This document shows positions 15,844 to 23,816 of a stretch of 61,175 nt of DNA, piece after piece (positions within the stretch are counted from its first letter, which is position 1; the number at the start of each line of letters is the position of its first letter). Source of the stretch: Burkholderiales bacterium (GTDB taxonomy: Bacteria; Pseudomonadota; Gammaproteobacteria; Burkholderiales; Ga0077523). Below the pieces are notes generated by a model that had not been told where the DNA came from, ran no database searches, and saw only the letters and a list, made by a program, of their open reading frames with translations. The stretch spans positions 1 through 61,175 of the forward strand of contig JAIEQG010000047.1 of NCBI GenBank assembly GCA_019747905.1. Direction: 5' to 3'. The position numbers were made by a program, and so were the translations under genes.

Positions 15844-17009
15844 CACTCCTTCCCCCGGCTTGGCCGGGGGAAGGTTGGGATGGGGGCCATCCCTAGCATC
15901 GCAGCCCCCATCCCAGCCTTCCCCCATCTGTGATGGGGGAAGGAGTGCCTCGGCGTGCAGTGTCGCCAGCGCAACGCGATCGCTCAACAGAACCGGAATG
16001 TGTCGGTGTTTGCTGGTTACCTTCTGATGCGCCTGCTCCGGACTATCCTCGCAATGTTCGGCGCGCTCGTACTCGGCACTCCTTCCCCCGGCTTGGCCGG
16101 GGGAAGGTTGGGATGGGGGCAATCGTTCGCGACGCGGCCCCCATCCCAGCCTTCCCCCATCTGCGATGGGGGAAGGAGTGCCTCGGCGAGTAGGGTCGCG
16201 AGCGCAAACGCAATCGCTCACCAAAACCGAAACGTGTCGGTGTTCGCCATTCACCTTCTGATGCACCTGCTGCGGACAATCCCCGAATTGCTCGGCGCGC
16301 TCGTACTCGGCACTCCTTCCCCCGGCTTCGCCGGGGGAAGGTTGGGATGGGGGCAATCGTCCGCGACGCAGCCCCCATCCCAGCCTTCCCTCATCTGCGA
16401 TGGGGGAAGGAGTGCCTCGGCGTGCAGTGTCGCCAGCGCAACGCGATCGCTCAACAGAACTGGAATGTGTCGGTGTTTGCCGCTTACCTTCTGATGCGCC
16501 TGCTCCCGGCAATGCCCACATCGCTCGGCATGCTCGCACTCGGCACTCCTTCCCCCGGCTTCGCCGGGGGAAGGTTGGGATGGGGGCAATCGTTCGCGAC
16601 GCGGCCCCCATCCCAGCCTTCCCCCATCTGCGATGGGGGAAGGAGTGCCTCGGCGTGCAGTGTCGCCAGCGCAACGCGATTGCTCAACAGAACCGGAACG
16701 TGTCGGTGTTCGCCGCTTACGTTCTGACGCGCCTGCTCCCGCCAATGCCCACTTTGCTCGGCGCGCTCGCACTCGGCACTCCTTCCCCCGGCTCTGCCGG
16801 GGGAAGGTTGGGATGGGGGCAATCGTTCGCGACGCAGCCTCCATCCCAGCCTTTCCCCATCTGCGATGGGGGAAGGAGTGCCCCGGCTTGCAGTGTCGCC
16901 AGCGCGACTCGATTTGCCACCGGAACCGGATTGGGTTCGTGTCCCCTGCCTATCTCCTGAAACGCCTGCTCTGGGCCATCCCCACGTTGTTCGGCGTGGC
17001 GGTCATCGT
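15844..17009 (+). repeat. five-unit tandem array, 233-234 bp period
   Basis: Units begin with CACTCCTTCCCCCGG at 15844, 16077, 16311, 16544 and 16777 (spacing 233, 234, 233, 233). Each unit has two parts. The first ~118 bases are two G/C-rich hairpins whose outer ends (CACTCCTTCCCCC and GGGGGAAGGAGTG) are mutually inverted. The next ~115 bases resemble the region around the permease start. In units 1-4 that part can be read as YLLMRLLRTILAMFG, HLLMHLLRTIPELLG, YLLMRLLPAMPTSLG and YVLTRLLPPMPTLLG. The true permease in unit 5 reads YLLKRLLWAIPTLFG. Because 233 is not a multiple of three, the frame changes in each unit. The end at 17009 is approximate. Confidence 0.85.
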
Positions 17010-17946
17010 CTTCGTGCTGCTGCGCGTCGTCCCCGGCGACCCCATCGCGATGATGATTCCGCCCGGTGCGTCCACGGCGGATGTCGAGAATCTGCGCCGC
17101 CTCTACGGTCTCGACGAACCGATCGTCATCCAGTTCGGCACCTGGTTGGCCGACGTGGCGCGCGGCGACTTCGGCACTTCCATCAGCTTGCGGCAGAACG
17201 TGATGAAGCTGGTGCTGGGGCGGTTGCCCGCAACCATCGAGTTGTGCCTGTTCGCGATGGTGGTGGCGGTCGCGTGCGGACTGCTGCTCGGCGTTGCGGC
17301 GGTCTACTGGCGTCGGCGCTGGCCGGAGACCGTGGTGGACGGTTTCGCCGGCCTCGGACTGGCGATCCCGGATTTCCTGTGGGGGCTGTTGTTCATCCTC
17401 GTGCTCGGCGTGCTGTGGCCCGTGCTGCCGGTGTCGGGACGCATCGACCCGCGTACCGCGTTCGATCCGGTCACGCAGTTCTATCTGGTCGAGGCTCTCG
17501 CCACGGCCCGATTCGATGTGGTCGATGAACTGCTCCGGCACATGCTCCTGCCTGCCGTGGCGCTCGCGCTGCCGCTGGCCGCGGCGCTGGCAAGGGTCGT
17601 GAAGAACTCGCTCGCCGACGCGATGAACCAGGACTACGTGGTGCTCGCGCGGGTCAAGGGCTATTCGCGCGCCCGCATCATCTGGCGTGTCGCATTGCGC
17701 AATGCGCTGATCCCGGCCGTGACGCTGACCGGCGTGCAGTTCACTTTCCTCGTGGGCGGCACGGTGCTGATCGAGACCATCTTCAGTTATCCGGGGATCG
17801 GCAACCTCGCAATCGGCGCGGTGGTGCAGCGCGATCTGCCGTTGATCCAGGGTCTGGTGCTGATGTTCGCCGTGCTCTTCATCGGCATCAATCTCGTGGT
17901 GGATGCCACCTACGCGTGGCTCGATCCGCGCATGCGCACGGGGTAG
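16939..17946 (+). CDS. ABC transporter permease, DppB type
   Basis: A 335-residue inner-membrane permease of the peptide-type importer. The start is hydrophobic (YLLKRLLWAIPTLFGVAVIV). A family-typical first periplasmic segment follows (LRVVPGDPIAMMIPPG, RLYGLDEPIVIQFGTWL), then the coupling motif KNSLADAMNQDYVVLARVKG, YSRARIIWRVALRNALIPAV, and the C-terminal GGTVLIETIFSYPGIGNL. GTG 16939 is chosen because upstream codons belong to the repeat array; the ribosome-binding site is weak. It follows the two binding proteins, but its partner permease and ATPases now lie 9 kb downstream. Confidence 0.92.
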   Translation: MSPAYLLKRLLWAIPTLFGVAVIVFVLLRVVPGDPIAMMIPPGASTADVENLRRLYGLDEPIVIQFGTWLADVARGDFGTSISLRQNVMKLVLGRLPATIELCLFAMVVAVACGLLLGVAAVYWRRRWPETVVDGFAGLGLAIPDFLWGLLFILVLGVLWPVLPVSGRIDPRTAFDPVTQFYLVEALATARFDVVDELLRHMLLPAVALALPLAAALARVVKNSLADAMNQDYVVLARVKGYSRARIIWRVALRNALIPAVTLTGVQFTFLVGGTVLIETIFSYPGIGNLAIGAVVQRDLPLIQGLVLMFAVLFIGINLVVDATYAWLDPRMRTG

Positions 17947-18004
17947 ATGCCGACCGCATCGTCGCGATCGACGATGCCGCTCGCATGGTGCAGGTCGGTC
18001 GAAC

Positions 18005-18115
18005 CGGTGTTTCACCGGTGATACAGCCTCGTGCCTTCACAAGTCGTTGAAATGCCGGTCGTCGGACATCGGCGATCCGGCGAACCGGTCGACGCGGTGT
18101 TTCAACGGTGAAACA
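18005..18115. promoter_or_regulatory. two dyad sites 90 bp apart upstream of fibre genes
   Basis: TGTTTCACCGGTGATACA at 18008-18025 and TGTTTCAACGGTGAAACA at 18098-18115 are two near-identical dyads. The second is a perfect TGTTTCA-N4-TGAAACA palindrome. With flanks, 19 of 21 bases match between them. Their spacing is exactly 90 bp, and they lie about 90-190 bp before the sigma-54-type promoter at 18201. That is where upstream activator sequences of enhancer-binding proteins sit. A half-site, TGTTTCGAGCA, follows at about 18123. The first site can also fold as a small hairpin after the permease stop. Confidence 0.55.
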
Positions 18116-18200
18116 CATCTAGTGTTTCGAGCAGGATCGGTCCTTGGGGGTCGCAGAGGTTTCGACGGAAATTCAACGCGTTCCTTGCAAATTCGGACCC

Positions 18201-18216
18201 GGGCGCAACTGTTGCG
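18201..18216 (+). promoter_or_regulatory. sigma-54-type -24/-12 promoter
   Basis: GGGCGCAACTGTTGC at 18201-18215 fits the sigma-54 pattern. GG at 18202-18203 and GC at 18214-18215 are exactly ten bases apart, with TTGC at the -12 element and GGC at the -24 element. It starts 79 bases before the ATG of the first fibre gene. A sigma-54 enhancer-binding protein is encoded in the same cluster (25161-26528). Confidence 0.55.
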
Positions 18217-18279
18217 ATTGGCAGGTTTCAGGGGGGCGGCATGGTGCCGTGTCTTCCTCATCCTTTCGGAGGGACCGTC

Positions 18280-20022
18280 ATGAACAGAACCTTGATCGCG
18301 ACCGCAGTGGCCTTGGCATTCGGGACGCCAGGTGCCTTGTGGGCGAACCCGACCAACACGAACGAGGGCAGTACCGGAGCGGGTACCGAAGCCGGGCCCG
18401 GCGGGTCGATCACGCAGAACGCTACGGCAGACTCGATTCAGAAAAGCAACAAGGGCGCGCAGGCGAACGAGGGTTCGACGGCCACCAACACCAATAACCT
18501 GACGGACGTTCACAACGACAAGAGCGTCCTCAACAAGACCATCAACAAGTCTTCGACGAAGACCGACAACAAGACACTCAACAAGACGTCGAGCAGCACG
18601 AAGTCCTTCAGCGCCAACGAGAACGGCGACTATCGCAACAACACGCTGAACGGCGTCTACAAGGACATCTCGAAGTCGTTCAACGTCGCCGCGGTGAGCA
18701 AGCTGAGCGGCAGCGTGAGCGGCAACACCATCTCCAATATAGGTAACGTCATCCAGAACGCCGGCGTCAACAACGCCAATGGCGGCAAGGGCGGTGCCGG
18801 CGGCAAGGGCGGGACCGGTGTCGGTGGCGACGGCGGCAGCGCTTCGTCGAGCGGCACCGGCGCGGGCGGCGGTACCGGCACCAGCGGTGACGGCGCCGTA
18901 GGAGCATCCGGCGGCGATGCGAACAACGGCAGCGCCAGCAACGGCAGCGCGTCCAACGGCAGCGCGAAGGCCGGCCACGGTGGCGACGGCGGTAACGCCG
19001 ACGGCGCGACCGGCGGCAATGGTGGCCGCGCGAGTGCCAAGAACGGGGATGGCGGCAACGCGAAGACCTGGGGCGGCGACGGCGGTGGCGCGAAGAACAA
19101 GAGCGGCGACGCCGGCGCCGGTTCGGCCAAGGCCAACGGCGGTGACGCGTATGCGTCCGGCGGCGATGCTCGCGGCAAGGGCGGCGGTTCGAGCAACGAC
19201 GGCGGCGGCGGCAAGGCGTGGAGCGGTGACGGCGGCAAGGGCGGCAAGGCCTCCGGCAGTGCGGACGGCGGTTCCGGCAATCACAGCGCGAACAGCACTG
19301 GTGGCGAAGGCGGCACCGGCGGCAATGCCAGCAGCAGCAACAACACGGGCGGCAATGGCGGCGCGGGCGGTTCGGCCACGGCAGGCGGCGGGACTGGCGG
19401 TGCCGGCGGCGCGAGCACCGGTGGTGCGGGCGGAACGGGTGGTGCGGGTGGCGGTGCCACGGCGACGGCGGGTGCGGGTGGTACCGCGAACGCGAACGGT
19501 GGCACGGCCACGGCGACCGGCGGTGCGGCGGGCGGCAACACATCGACGGCGGCGGCGGGCGGCGCAGCGACGGGCACCGGCGGCAACACCACCGGCGGAT
19601 CGAGCACGGGCGGAGCTGGCGGTGCAGCGGCCAACAACGGCGGCGCCGGCGGCAACGGCGGCACGGCCACGAACGGCAGTGCGACCAACGGCAGCGCCAC
19701 CAACGGGAGTGCTACGGCGGGCAACGGCGGCAACGGCGGTTCCTCGGGCGGTGGCAACTCCGGCGGCGCCGGCGGCCACGGCGGGACCAACACCGCCAAC
19801 GGTGGTGGCGGCGGTGTGGGCAACGGCGCGGTCGGCGGTGCCGGCGGTGCCGGTGGCAACGGTGGTGCGATCACCGTGTCGGCCGGTACGTTCGACATGT
19901 CGAACTCCATCAACTCGAGCTTCAACAACACCGCGGGCATCGTGGTGAACGTTCAGAACAGCGGCATGTCGTCGCTCATCCAGCAAAGCATGAGCATCCA
20001 GAGCAATCTGACGGTGCAATGA
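18280..20022 (+). CDS. secreted Gly-rich repeat protein, Fap-like fibre candidate 1
   Basis: A 580-residue exported protein. The signal peptide is residues 1-22 (MNRTLIATAVALAFG, cleavage after ALWA). Residues ~23-165 are Asn/Thr/Ser/Lys-rich. Residues ~168-540 are almost entirely GGX-type runs of Gly with Asn, Ala, Ser, Thr and Asp, with two NGSA blocks (NNGSASNGSASNGSAKAG and TNGSATNGSATNGSATAG). The C-terminus is a conserved module ending NVQNSGMSSLIQQSMSIQ then SNLTVQ. It has no cysteine. I infer a structural subunit of an extracellular fibre because of its composition, the paralogue next door and the downstream peptidase and barrel genes. It is not a mycobacterial PE_PGRS protein, as there is no PE domain. 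Confidence 0.7.
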   Translation: MNRTLIATAVALAFGTPGALWANPTNTNEGSTGAGTEAGPGGSITQNATADSIQKSNKGAQANEGSTATNTNNLTDVHNDKSVLNKTINKSSTKTDNKTLNKTSSSTKSFSANENGDYRNNTLNGVYKDISKSFNVAAVSKLSGSVSGNTISNIGNVIQNAGVNNANGGKGGAGGKGGTGVGGDGGSASSSGTGAGGGTGTSGDGAVGASGGDANNGSASNGSASNGSAKAGHGGDGGNADGATGGNGGRASAKNGDGGNAKTWGGDGGGAKNKSGDAGAGSAKANGGDAYASGGDARGKGGGSSNDGGGGKAWSGDGGKGGKASGSADGGSGNHSANSTGGEGGTGGNASSSNNTGGNGGAGGSATAGGGTGGAGGASTGGAGGTGGAGGGATATAGAGGTANANGGTATATGGAAGGNTSTAAAGGAATGTGGNTTGGSSTGGAGGAAANNGGAGGNGGTATNGSATNGSATNGSATAGNGGNGGSSGGGNSGGAGGHGGTNTANGGGGGVGNGAVGGAGGAGGNGGAITVSAGTFDMSNSINSSFNNTAGIVVNVQNSGMSSLIQQSMSIQSNLTVQ

Positions 20023-20105
20023 GCGGCGGTCAGCCAAGGAACGACTGAACAGGTGGCGGGGCTCAATCGCTCCGCTACCGACACCACGATACGGAGGCAC
20101 TTCAC

Positions 20106-21872
20106 ATGAACAGGACCTTGTTGGCGACCGCACTCGCGCTGGCCTTCAGCGCCCCCGCGGCACTGTGGGCGAACCCGACCAATACCAACACCGGCAATAC
20201 CGGCGGCGGTACCGGCACGGAACCGCAGGCAGGCGGCGGCCACATCAACCAGACGGCAACCGCGATCTCGCGGCAGAAGAGCAACTCGGGCGCGCAGGCG
20301 AACGAGTTCTCGCAGGCAGAGAACACCAACACGCTGAACGACGTCGGCAACGACAAGAGCCAGCGCACCATCAATGTCACCAGCACGCGCGAGAAATCGC
20401 GCACCAGCAACGTCACCACGAACAAGACCGAGAGCAAGACGGTCGAGGAGAACGGCAACGGCAATTTCCGCAACAACGCCCTGTCGAACGTGTACACCGG
20501 GCTGCGCGGCTCGTTCAACGTGGTTGCGGTCAGCAAGTTGAGCGGTACCGTCACCGACAACGCGATCAGCGCCATCGGCAACGTGCTGGCCGGCGAGGGC
20601 GCGACCAACAATGCCAACGGCGGCCGCGGTGCGGCCGGCGGCAAGGGCGGCAAAGGCATCGGCGGCGAAGGCGGATCGGCCAACACCTACGGCACGGGCG
20701 CCTCCGGCGGCGAAGCCACCAGCGGCAACGGCGCGGTCGGAGCCGCCGGCGGTTCCGCCGAGAACGGCAGCGCGACCAACGGCGATGCGAGCAACGGCAG
20801 CGCGAAAGCCGGACGTGGCGGCCGCGGTGGCGATGCGAGCAACGCGGCCGGCGGTGCCGGCGGTTCCGCGCACACCAAGACCGGTGACGGCGGCAGCGCC
20901 AAGACCGCGGGCGGCGATGGCGGCAAGGCGTCGAATCGCAGCGGCGACGGCGGCGATGCACGGGCCAAGAGCAACGGCGGATCCACTACCGCCAACGGCG
21001 GCAATGGCAGTGCGCGTGGCGGCAGCACCTACAACGACGGTGATGGCGGCAAGGCCGGCGCCGGCAATGGCGGTGGTGGCGGTCGCGCACGCACGACGGC
21101 GGACGGCGGCAACGGCAACATGAGTGCGAACAGCACCGGTGGGGCCGGCCTCGAAGCGGGCAACGGCGGCAGCGCGAACAGCGACGCCAACCAGGGCGGC
21201 AGCGGCGGCAATGGCGGTACCGCGTCTGCAGCGACGGGCGGTGGCGGCGGCGCGGGCGGTACGGCCGGCGGCGGTCTCGGCGGCAACGGCGGCAATGGCG
21301 GTACGGCTGCGGCGACCGGCGGTAACGGTGGCGGGGCCAGTTCCATCGGTGGCACTTCGAACGCGACCGGTGGCGACGCAGGTGGCAACATCGCCGCGGG
21401 CGGTGCGGGTGCACAAGCGGGTGGTACCGGCGGTGCATCGCAGGGCGGCACGGCAGCAGGCGGTGCCGGCGGCGGTGCAACCAACACGGCAGGGGCCGGT
21501 GGTGCCGGCGGCAGTGCGACCAACGGCAGCGCGACCAACGGCAGTGCGACCAATGGCAGCGCCACGGCGGGGAACGGCGGCAACGGCGGCAGCTCCGGCG
21601 GCGGCAATGTCGGTGGTGCCGGCGGCAACGGCGGAACCAATGCCTCGACAGGTGGTGCCGGTGGGCAGGGTAACGGCGCAGCCGGTGGCGGCGGTGGGGC
21701 CGGCGGCAACGGCGGCACCATCAACGTCAATGCCGGAACGCTCAGCATGTCCGCGACGATTGCCGACAGCTTCAACAGCACCGTCGGCATCCTGAAGAAC
21801 GTTCAGAACAGCGGTATCTCGACCATGCTGCAGCAGAGCGTGACCATCCAGAGCAACCTCACTGTGCGCTAG
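20106..21872 (+). CDS. secreted Gly-rich repeat protein, Fap-like fibre candidate 2
   Basis: A 588-residue paralogue of the previous gene. It has a near-identical signal peptide (MNRTLLATALALAFSAPAAL then WA). Its Asn/Thr-rich N-domain contains FNVVAVSKLSGTVTDNAISA, where the first copy has FNVAAVSKLSGSVSGNTISN. A Gly/Asn/Ala body and the same two NGSA blocks follow. The C-terminal module is NVQNSGISTMLQQSVTIQ then SNLTVR. A good ribosome-binding site (ACGGAGG) precedes ATG 20106. The 83-base gap to copy 1 has no clear terminator, so the two are probably co-transcribed. In Fap terms the two would correspond to FapB and FapC, but the body sequence is unlike the Fap repeats. Confidence 0.7.
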   Translation: MNRTLLATALALAFSAPAALWANPTNTNTGNTGGGTGTEPQAGGGHINQTATAISRQKSNSGAQANEFSQAENTNTLNDVGNDKSQRTINVTSTREKSRTSNVTTNKTESKTVEENGNGNFRNNALSNVYTGLRGSFNVVAVSKLSGTVTDNAISAIGNVLAGEGATNNANGGRGAAGGKGGKGIGGEGGSANTYGTGASGGEATSGNGAVGAAGGSAENGSATNGDASNGSAKAGRGGRGGDASNAAGGAGGSAHTKTGDGGSAKTAGGDGGKASNRSGDGGDARAKSNGGSTTANGGNGSARGGSTYNDGDGGKAGAGNGGGGGRARTTADGGNGNMSANSTGGAGLEAGNGGSANSDANQGGSGGNGGTASAATGGGGGAGGTAGGGLGGNGGNGGTAAATGGNGGGASSIGGTSNATGGDAGGNIAAGGAGAQAGGTGGASQGGTAAGGAGGGATNTAGAGGAGGSATNGSATNGSATNGSATAGNGGNGGSSGGGNVGGAGGNGGTNASTGGAGGQGNGAAGGGGGAGGNGGTINVNAGTLSMSATIADSFNSTVGILKNVQNSGISTMLQQSVTIQSNLTVR

Positions 21873-21960
21873 CGGACGTATCGCGTCCGTCTTCTGTGCA
21901 CCGCGGTCATGGGGCGCACTTCCCACGCACCATGACCGCGCTCAACCCGGGAGGCTTGCC

Positions 21961-22314
21961 GTGACGACGAAGACCACGAAGCTCGCTCTTGCCGGGTCGA
22001 TCCTGGTGCTGTCGGCCGGGATCGGCCCGTTTTCCGCGCTTTCGATCGCGGAGGACACGCGCGCGCTGCTGCGCAAACCGGTGACTGTCGAGAAGCTCTC
22101 GCGCCAGCGCGGCGGCAGCGATTTCAAGACGGTGATCAACCTCAACGACGTGCGCGGCAGCGTCGACAACAACGCGGCCACCAACGTGGTGACCGGCAAC
22201 AACACCATCAGTGCCTCGTTCGCCGGTGCCGCGGGCATGCCCATGGTGATCCAGAACACGGGCAACAACGTGCTCATCCAGAACGCGACCATCGTCAATG
22301 TCCAGATCCAGTAG
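21961..22314 (+). CDS. small secreted protein of the fibre cluster
   Basis: A 117-residue exported protein with a GTG start after GGGAGG. The signal peptide is ALAGSILVLSAGIGPFSALS. The mature part contains DFKTVINLNDVRGSVDNNA and, at the C-terminus, GMPMVIQNTGNNVLIQNATI then VNVQIQ. That C-terminal QN...IQN pattern is the same as the end module of the two fibre proteins, here without a Gly-rich body. It could be a nucleator, chaperone or cap (FapA-like role). Its 3' end overlaps the peptidase gene by 17 bases, so the two are coupled. Confidence 0.65.
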   Translation: MTTKTTKLALAGSILVLSAGIGPFSALSIAEDTRALLRKPVTVEKLSRQRGGSDFKTVINLNDVRGSVDNNAATNVVTGNNTISASFAGAAGMPMVIQNTGNNVLIQNATIVNVQIQ

Positions 22315-23032
22315 TGCTCGCATTCCGGCGCTGGCGCTGGCTGCCGTTCTGGGCATGGTGCCCGGGACGGCCGGGACTCTTGCAGCGGAGGTCTTCCTGA
22401 CGCCGGACATCCCGGGCGGACCGTACGCCGTGCCGGTGAAGAGCTTCCGCCAGTTGACGCTGGAGATGCGCTACCGGTCCACCATTCCGCAGCAGTTCGA
22501 CTACAGCTGCGGCGCCGCAGCCATCGCGACGTTGCTCACGTTCCACTACGGCAGGCCGGTGGCGGAACGGGATGTCGTCGCCTTCATGTACGCGCGCGGC
22601 GATCAGCCGAAGATCCTGAAGGAAGGCTTCTCGCTGCTCGACATGAAGAACCTTCTCGAAGCGATCGGCTACCGCGCCGACGGCTTCGAGGTCGAACCGG
22701 GGCAGCTCGACCAGTTGATCGCCGAGAACGTGCCCTTCATCGCCCTCATCAAGGACGGGGGCTACAACCACTTCGTCGTGGTGAAAGGTACCAACGCGAC
22801 CCACGTGCTGCTGGGCGACTCCGCCAAGGGCGGACGGATTCTGCGGCGGGCGGAATTCGAGCGCATCTGGGACGGTCGCATCGCATTCCTCATCCACAGC
22901 CATCAGGACGTGGCGCGCTTCAACATCCCTTCGGACTGGCACATCGCGCCGCGGGCTGCGCTGGCGGAGCCGCTGGTCCGCGATCAACACACGACCGCGC
23001 TCCTGATGCGGCCGGGCCGCAATGACTTCTGA
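22298..23032 (+). CDS. C39-family peptidase, FapD-like
   Basis: A 244-residue exported papain-like cysteine peptidase of the C39 (double-glycine) family. An N-terminal signal segment covers residues ~9-30. The oxyanion Gln and catalytic Cys are in PQQFDYSCGAAAIATLL (C71). The His is H158 in YNHFVVVKG and the Asp D174 in VLLGDSAKGG. There is no ABC transporter domain, so it is a stand-alone periplasmic peptidase, like FapD of the Pseudomonas amyloid system, which is needed for fibre export. Its stop overlaps the next gene by 11 bases. A fitting double-glycine site occurs in that next protein. Confidence 0.88.
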   Translation: MSRSSSARIPALALAAVLGMVPGTAGTLAAEVFLTPDIPGGPYAVPVKSFRQLTLEMRYRSTIPQQFDYSCGAAAIATLLTFHYGRPVAERDVVAFMYARGDQPKILKEGFSLLDMKNLLEAIGYRADGFEVEPGQLDQLIAENVPFIALIKDGGYNHFVVVKGTNATHVLLGDSAKGGRILRRAEFERIWDGRIAFLIHSHQDVARFNIPSDWHIAPRAALAEPLVRDQHTTALLMRPGRNDF

Positions 23033-23801
23033 CGGAGCTCCGTTCGTGCACGCACGCGCCATGTTTCTCGTCTGGATGCTGCTGGGTGTGCTGGTGATCG
23101 TGACGATCGGCAGCGCGCGGGCAGAGCAAGGCCGCACCAACCTTCCCGCGGCGTCCGTGTTCCTGGTCTGGGAGCCGCTGTCCGCCGCGGCACTGGATCG
23201 CATGCGCGGCGGCTTCGTCGACCTGAGCGGGCTCAAGATCTCGTTCGGGCTGGAGCGGATGGTGTTCGTCAACGGCGAACTGGTGCAATCCCTGACGTTC
23301 ACCGTTCCCGACTTGACGTCCCTCCGCAAGGGTTCGATCGGGTCGGTGAGCGTTCAGGGACCCGCGACGCCTTTCGTGCCGCCTGCACCGCCGGCGAACG
23401 CGGGGGCGTTCGCCGCCGAGCCGGCAGTCGCACCACCAGCCGTGGCGAGCGCCGGCACCTCGCCACCGGCGGCCGAAGCGGCAGTGCCCGCCGCGTCTAC
23501 GTTGCAGCAGGCGCAGGCCGCGGCGTCAACGTTACCGACACCGGCAAGCAGCGTGGCGCCCACCACCGTGGCGCCGGGTGCCGCGGGGAGCGTCGTGCAG
23601 ATCGGACCGGGCAACGTCGTCATGCCGGAGGTGCTCAACAATCTCGGGCCTGGGGTGCTCACGGTCGTCCAGAACTCGCTGAACGGCCAGGCGATCCAGG
23701 GGCTGACGGTGCTCAACGCGCAGGTCAGCGGCATCGGCGACTTCCTGCGCAACAGTGCCCTGATGGACCTGCGGCTCACGATCCGCGGCGCGGGGCGCTA
23801 G
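23022..23801 (+). CDS. secreted protein with double-glycine site, FapE-like
   Basis: A 259-residue protein. The hydrophobic segment at residues ~14-33 (MFLVWMLLGVLVIVTIGS) is a signal or anchor. Residues 53-64 read LSAAALDRMRGG, which keeps the spacing of the double-glycine leader consensus LSxxELxxIxGG recognised by C39 peptidases. After it comes a beta segment (LKISFGLERMVFVNGELVQS), then a Pro/Ala-rich linker (~110-195). The C-terminal module has VLTVVQNSLNGQAIQG and LTVLNAQ, related to the fibre C-termini. It is coupled to the peptidase gene. By position and end motif it would correspond to FapE. The cleavage is an inference. Confidence 0.6.
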   Translation: MTSDGAPFVHARAMFLVWMLLGVLVIVTIGSARAEQGRTNLPAASVFLVWEPLSAAALDRMRGGFVDLSGLKISFGLERMVFVNGELVQSLTFTVPDLTSLRKGSIGSVSVQGPATPFVPPAPPANAGAFAAEPAVAPPAVASAGTSPPAAEAAVPAASTLQQAQAAASTLPTPASSVAPTTVAPGAAGSVVQIGPGNVVMPEVLNNLGPGVLTVVQNSLNGQAIQGLTVLNAQVSGIGDFLRNSALMDLRLTIRGAGR

Positions 23802-23816
23802 GGATTCCGCGCGGTC

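Noticed and set aside
15955..16938. Open frames of 110-190 codons within the array on both strands
   Set aside because: They run through hairpins and change frame at each unit. They have no independent features apart from the permease-like starts described.
15844..17009. CRISPR array
   Set aside because: The repeat units are 233-234 bp, contain hairpins and gene-start remnants, and there are no short spacers or cas genes.
16717..18015. 432-codon minus-strand frame
   Set aside because: It is antisense to the permease, rich in His/Arg/Gln with no motif.
20023..20105. Second sigma-54 promoter between the two fibre genes
   Set aside because: A GGCGGGG...TCGCT stretch looks similar but the GG-to-GC spacing is wrong, so I do not claim it.
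18280..21872. PE_PGRS-like mycobacterial proteins
   Set aside because: The Gly-rich bodies look similar, but there is no PE domain, the N-termini are Sec signal peptides, and the neighbours point to a Gram-negative outer-membrane system.
18037..21926. Two open frames of about 700 and 660 codons on the minus strand
   Set aside because: They are antisense to the Gly-rich genes and consist of Ala/Thr/Val/Arg repeats mirroring GGC-type codons. There is no plausible start region, and the sense frames have signal peptides and ribosome-binding sites.
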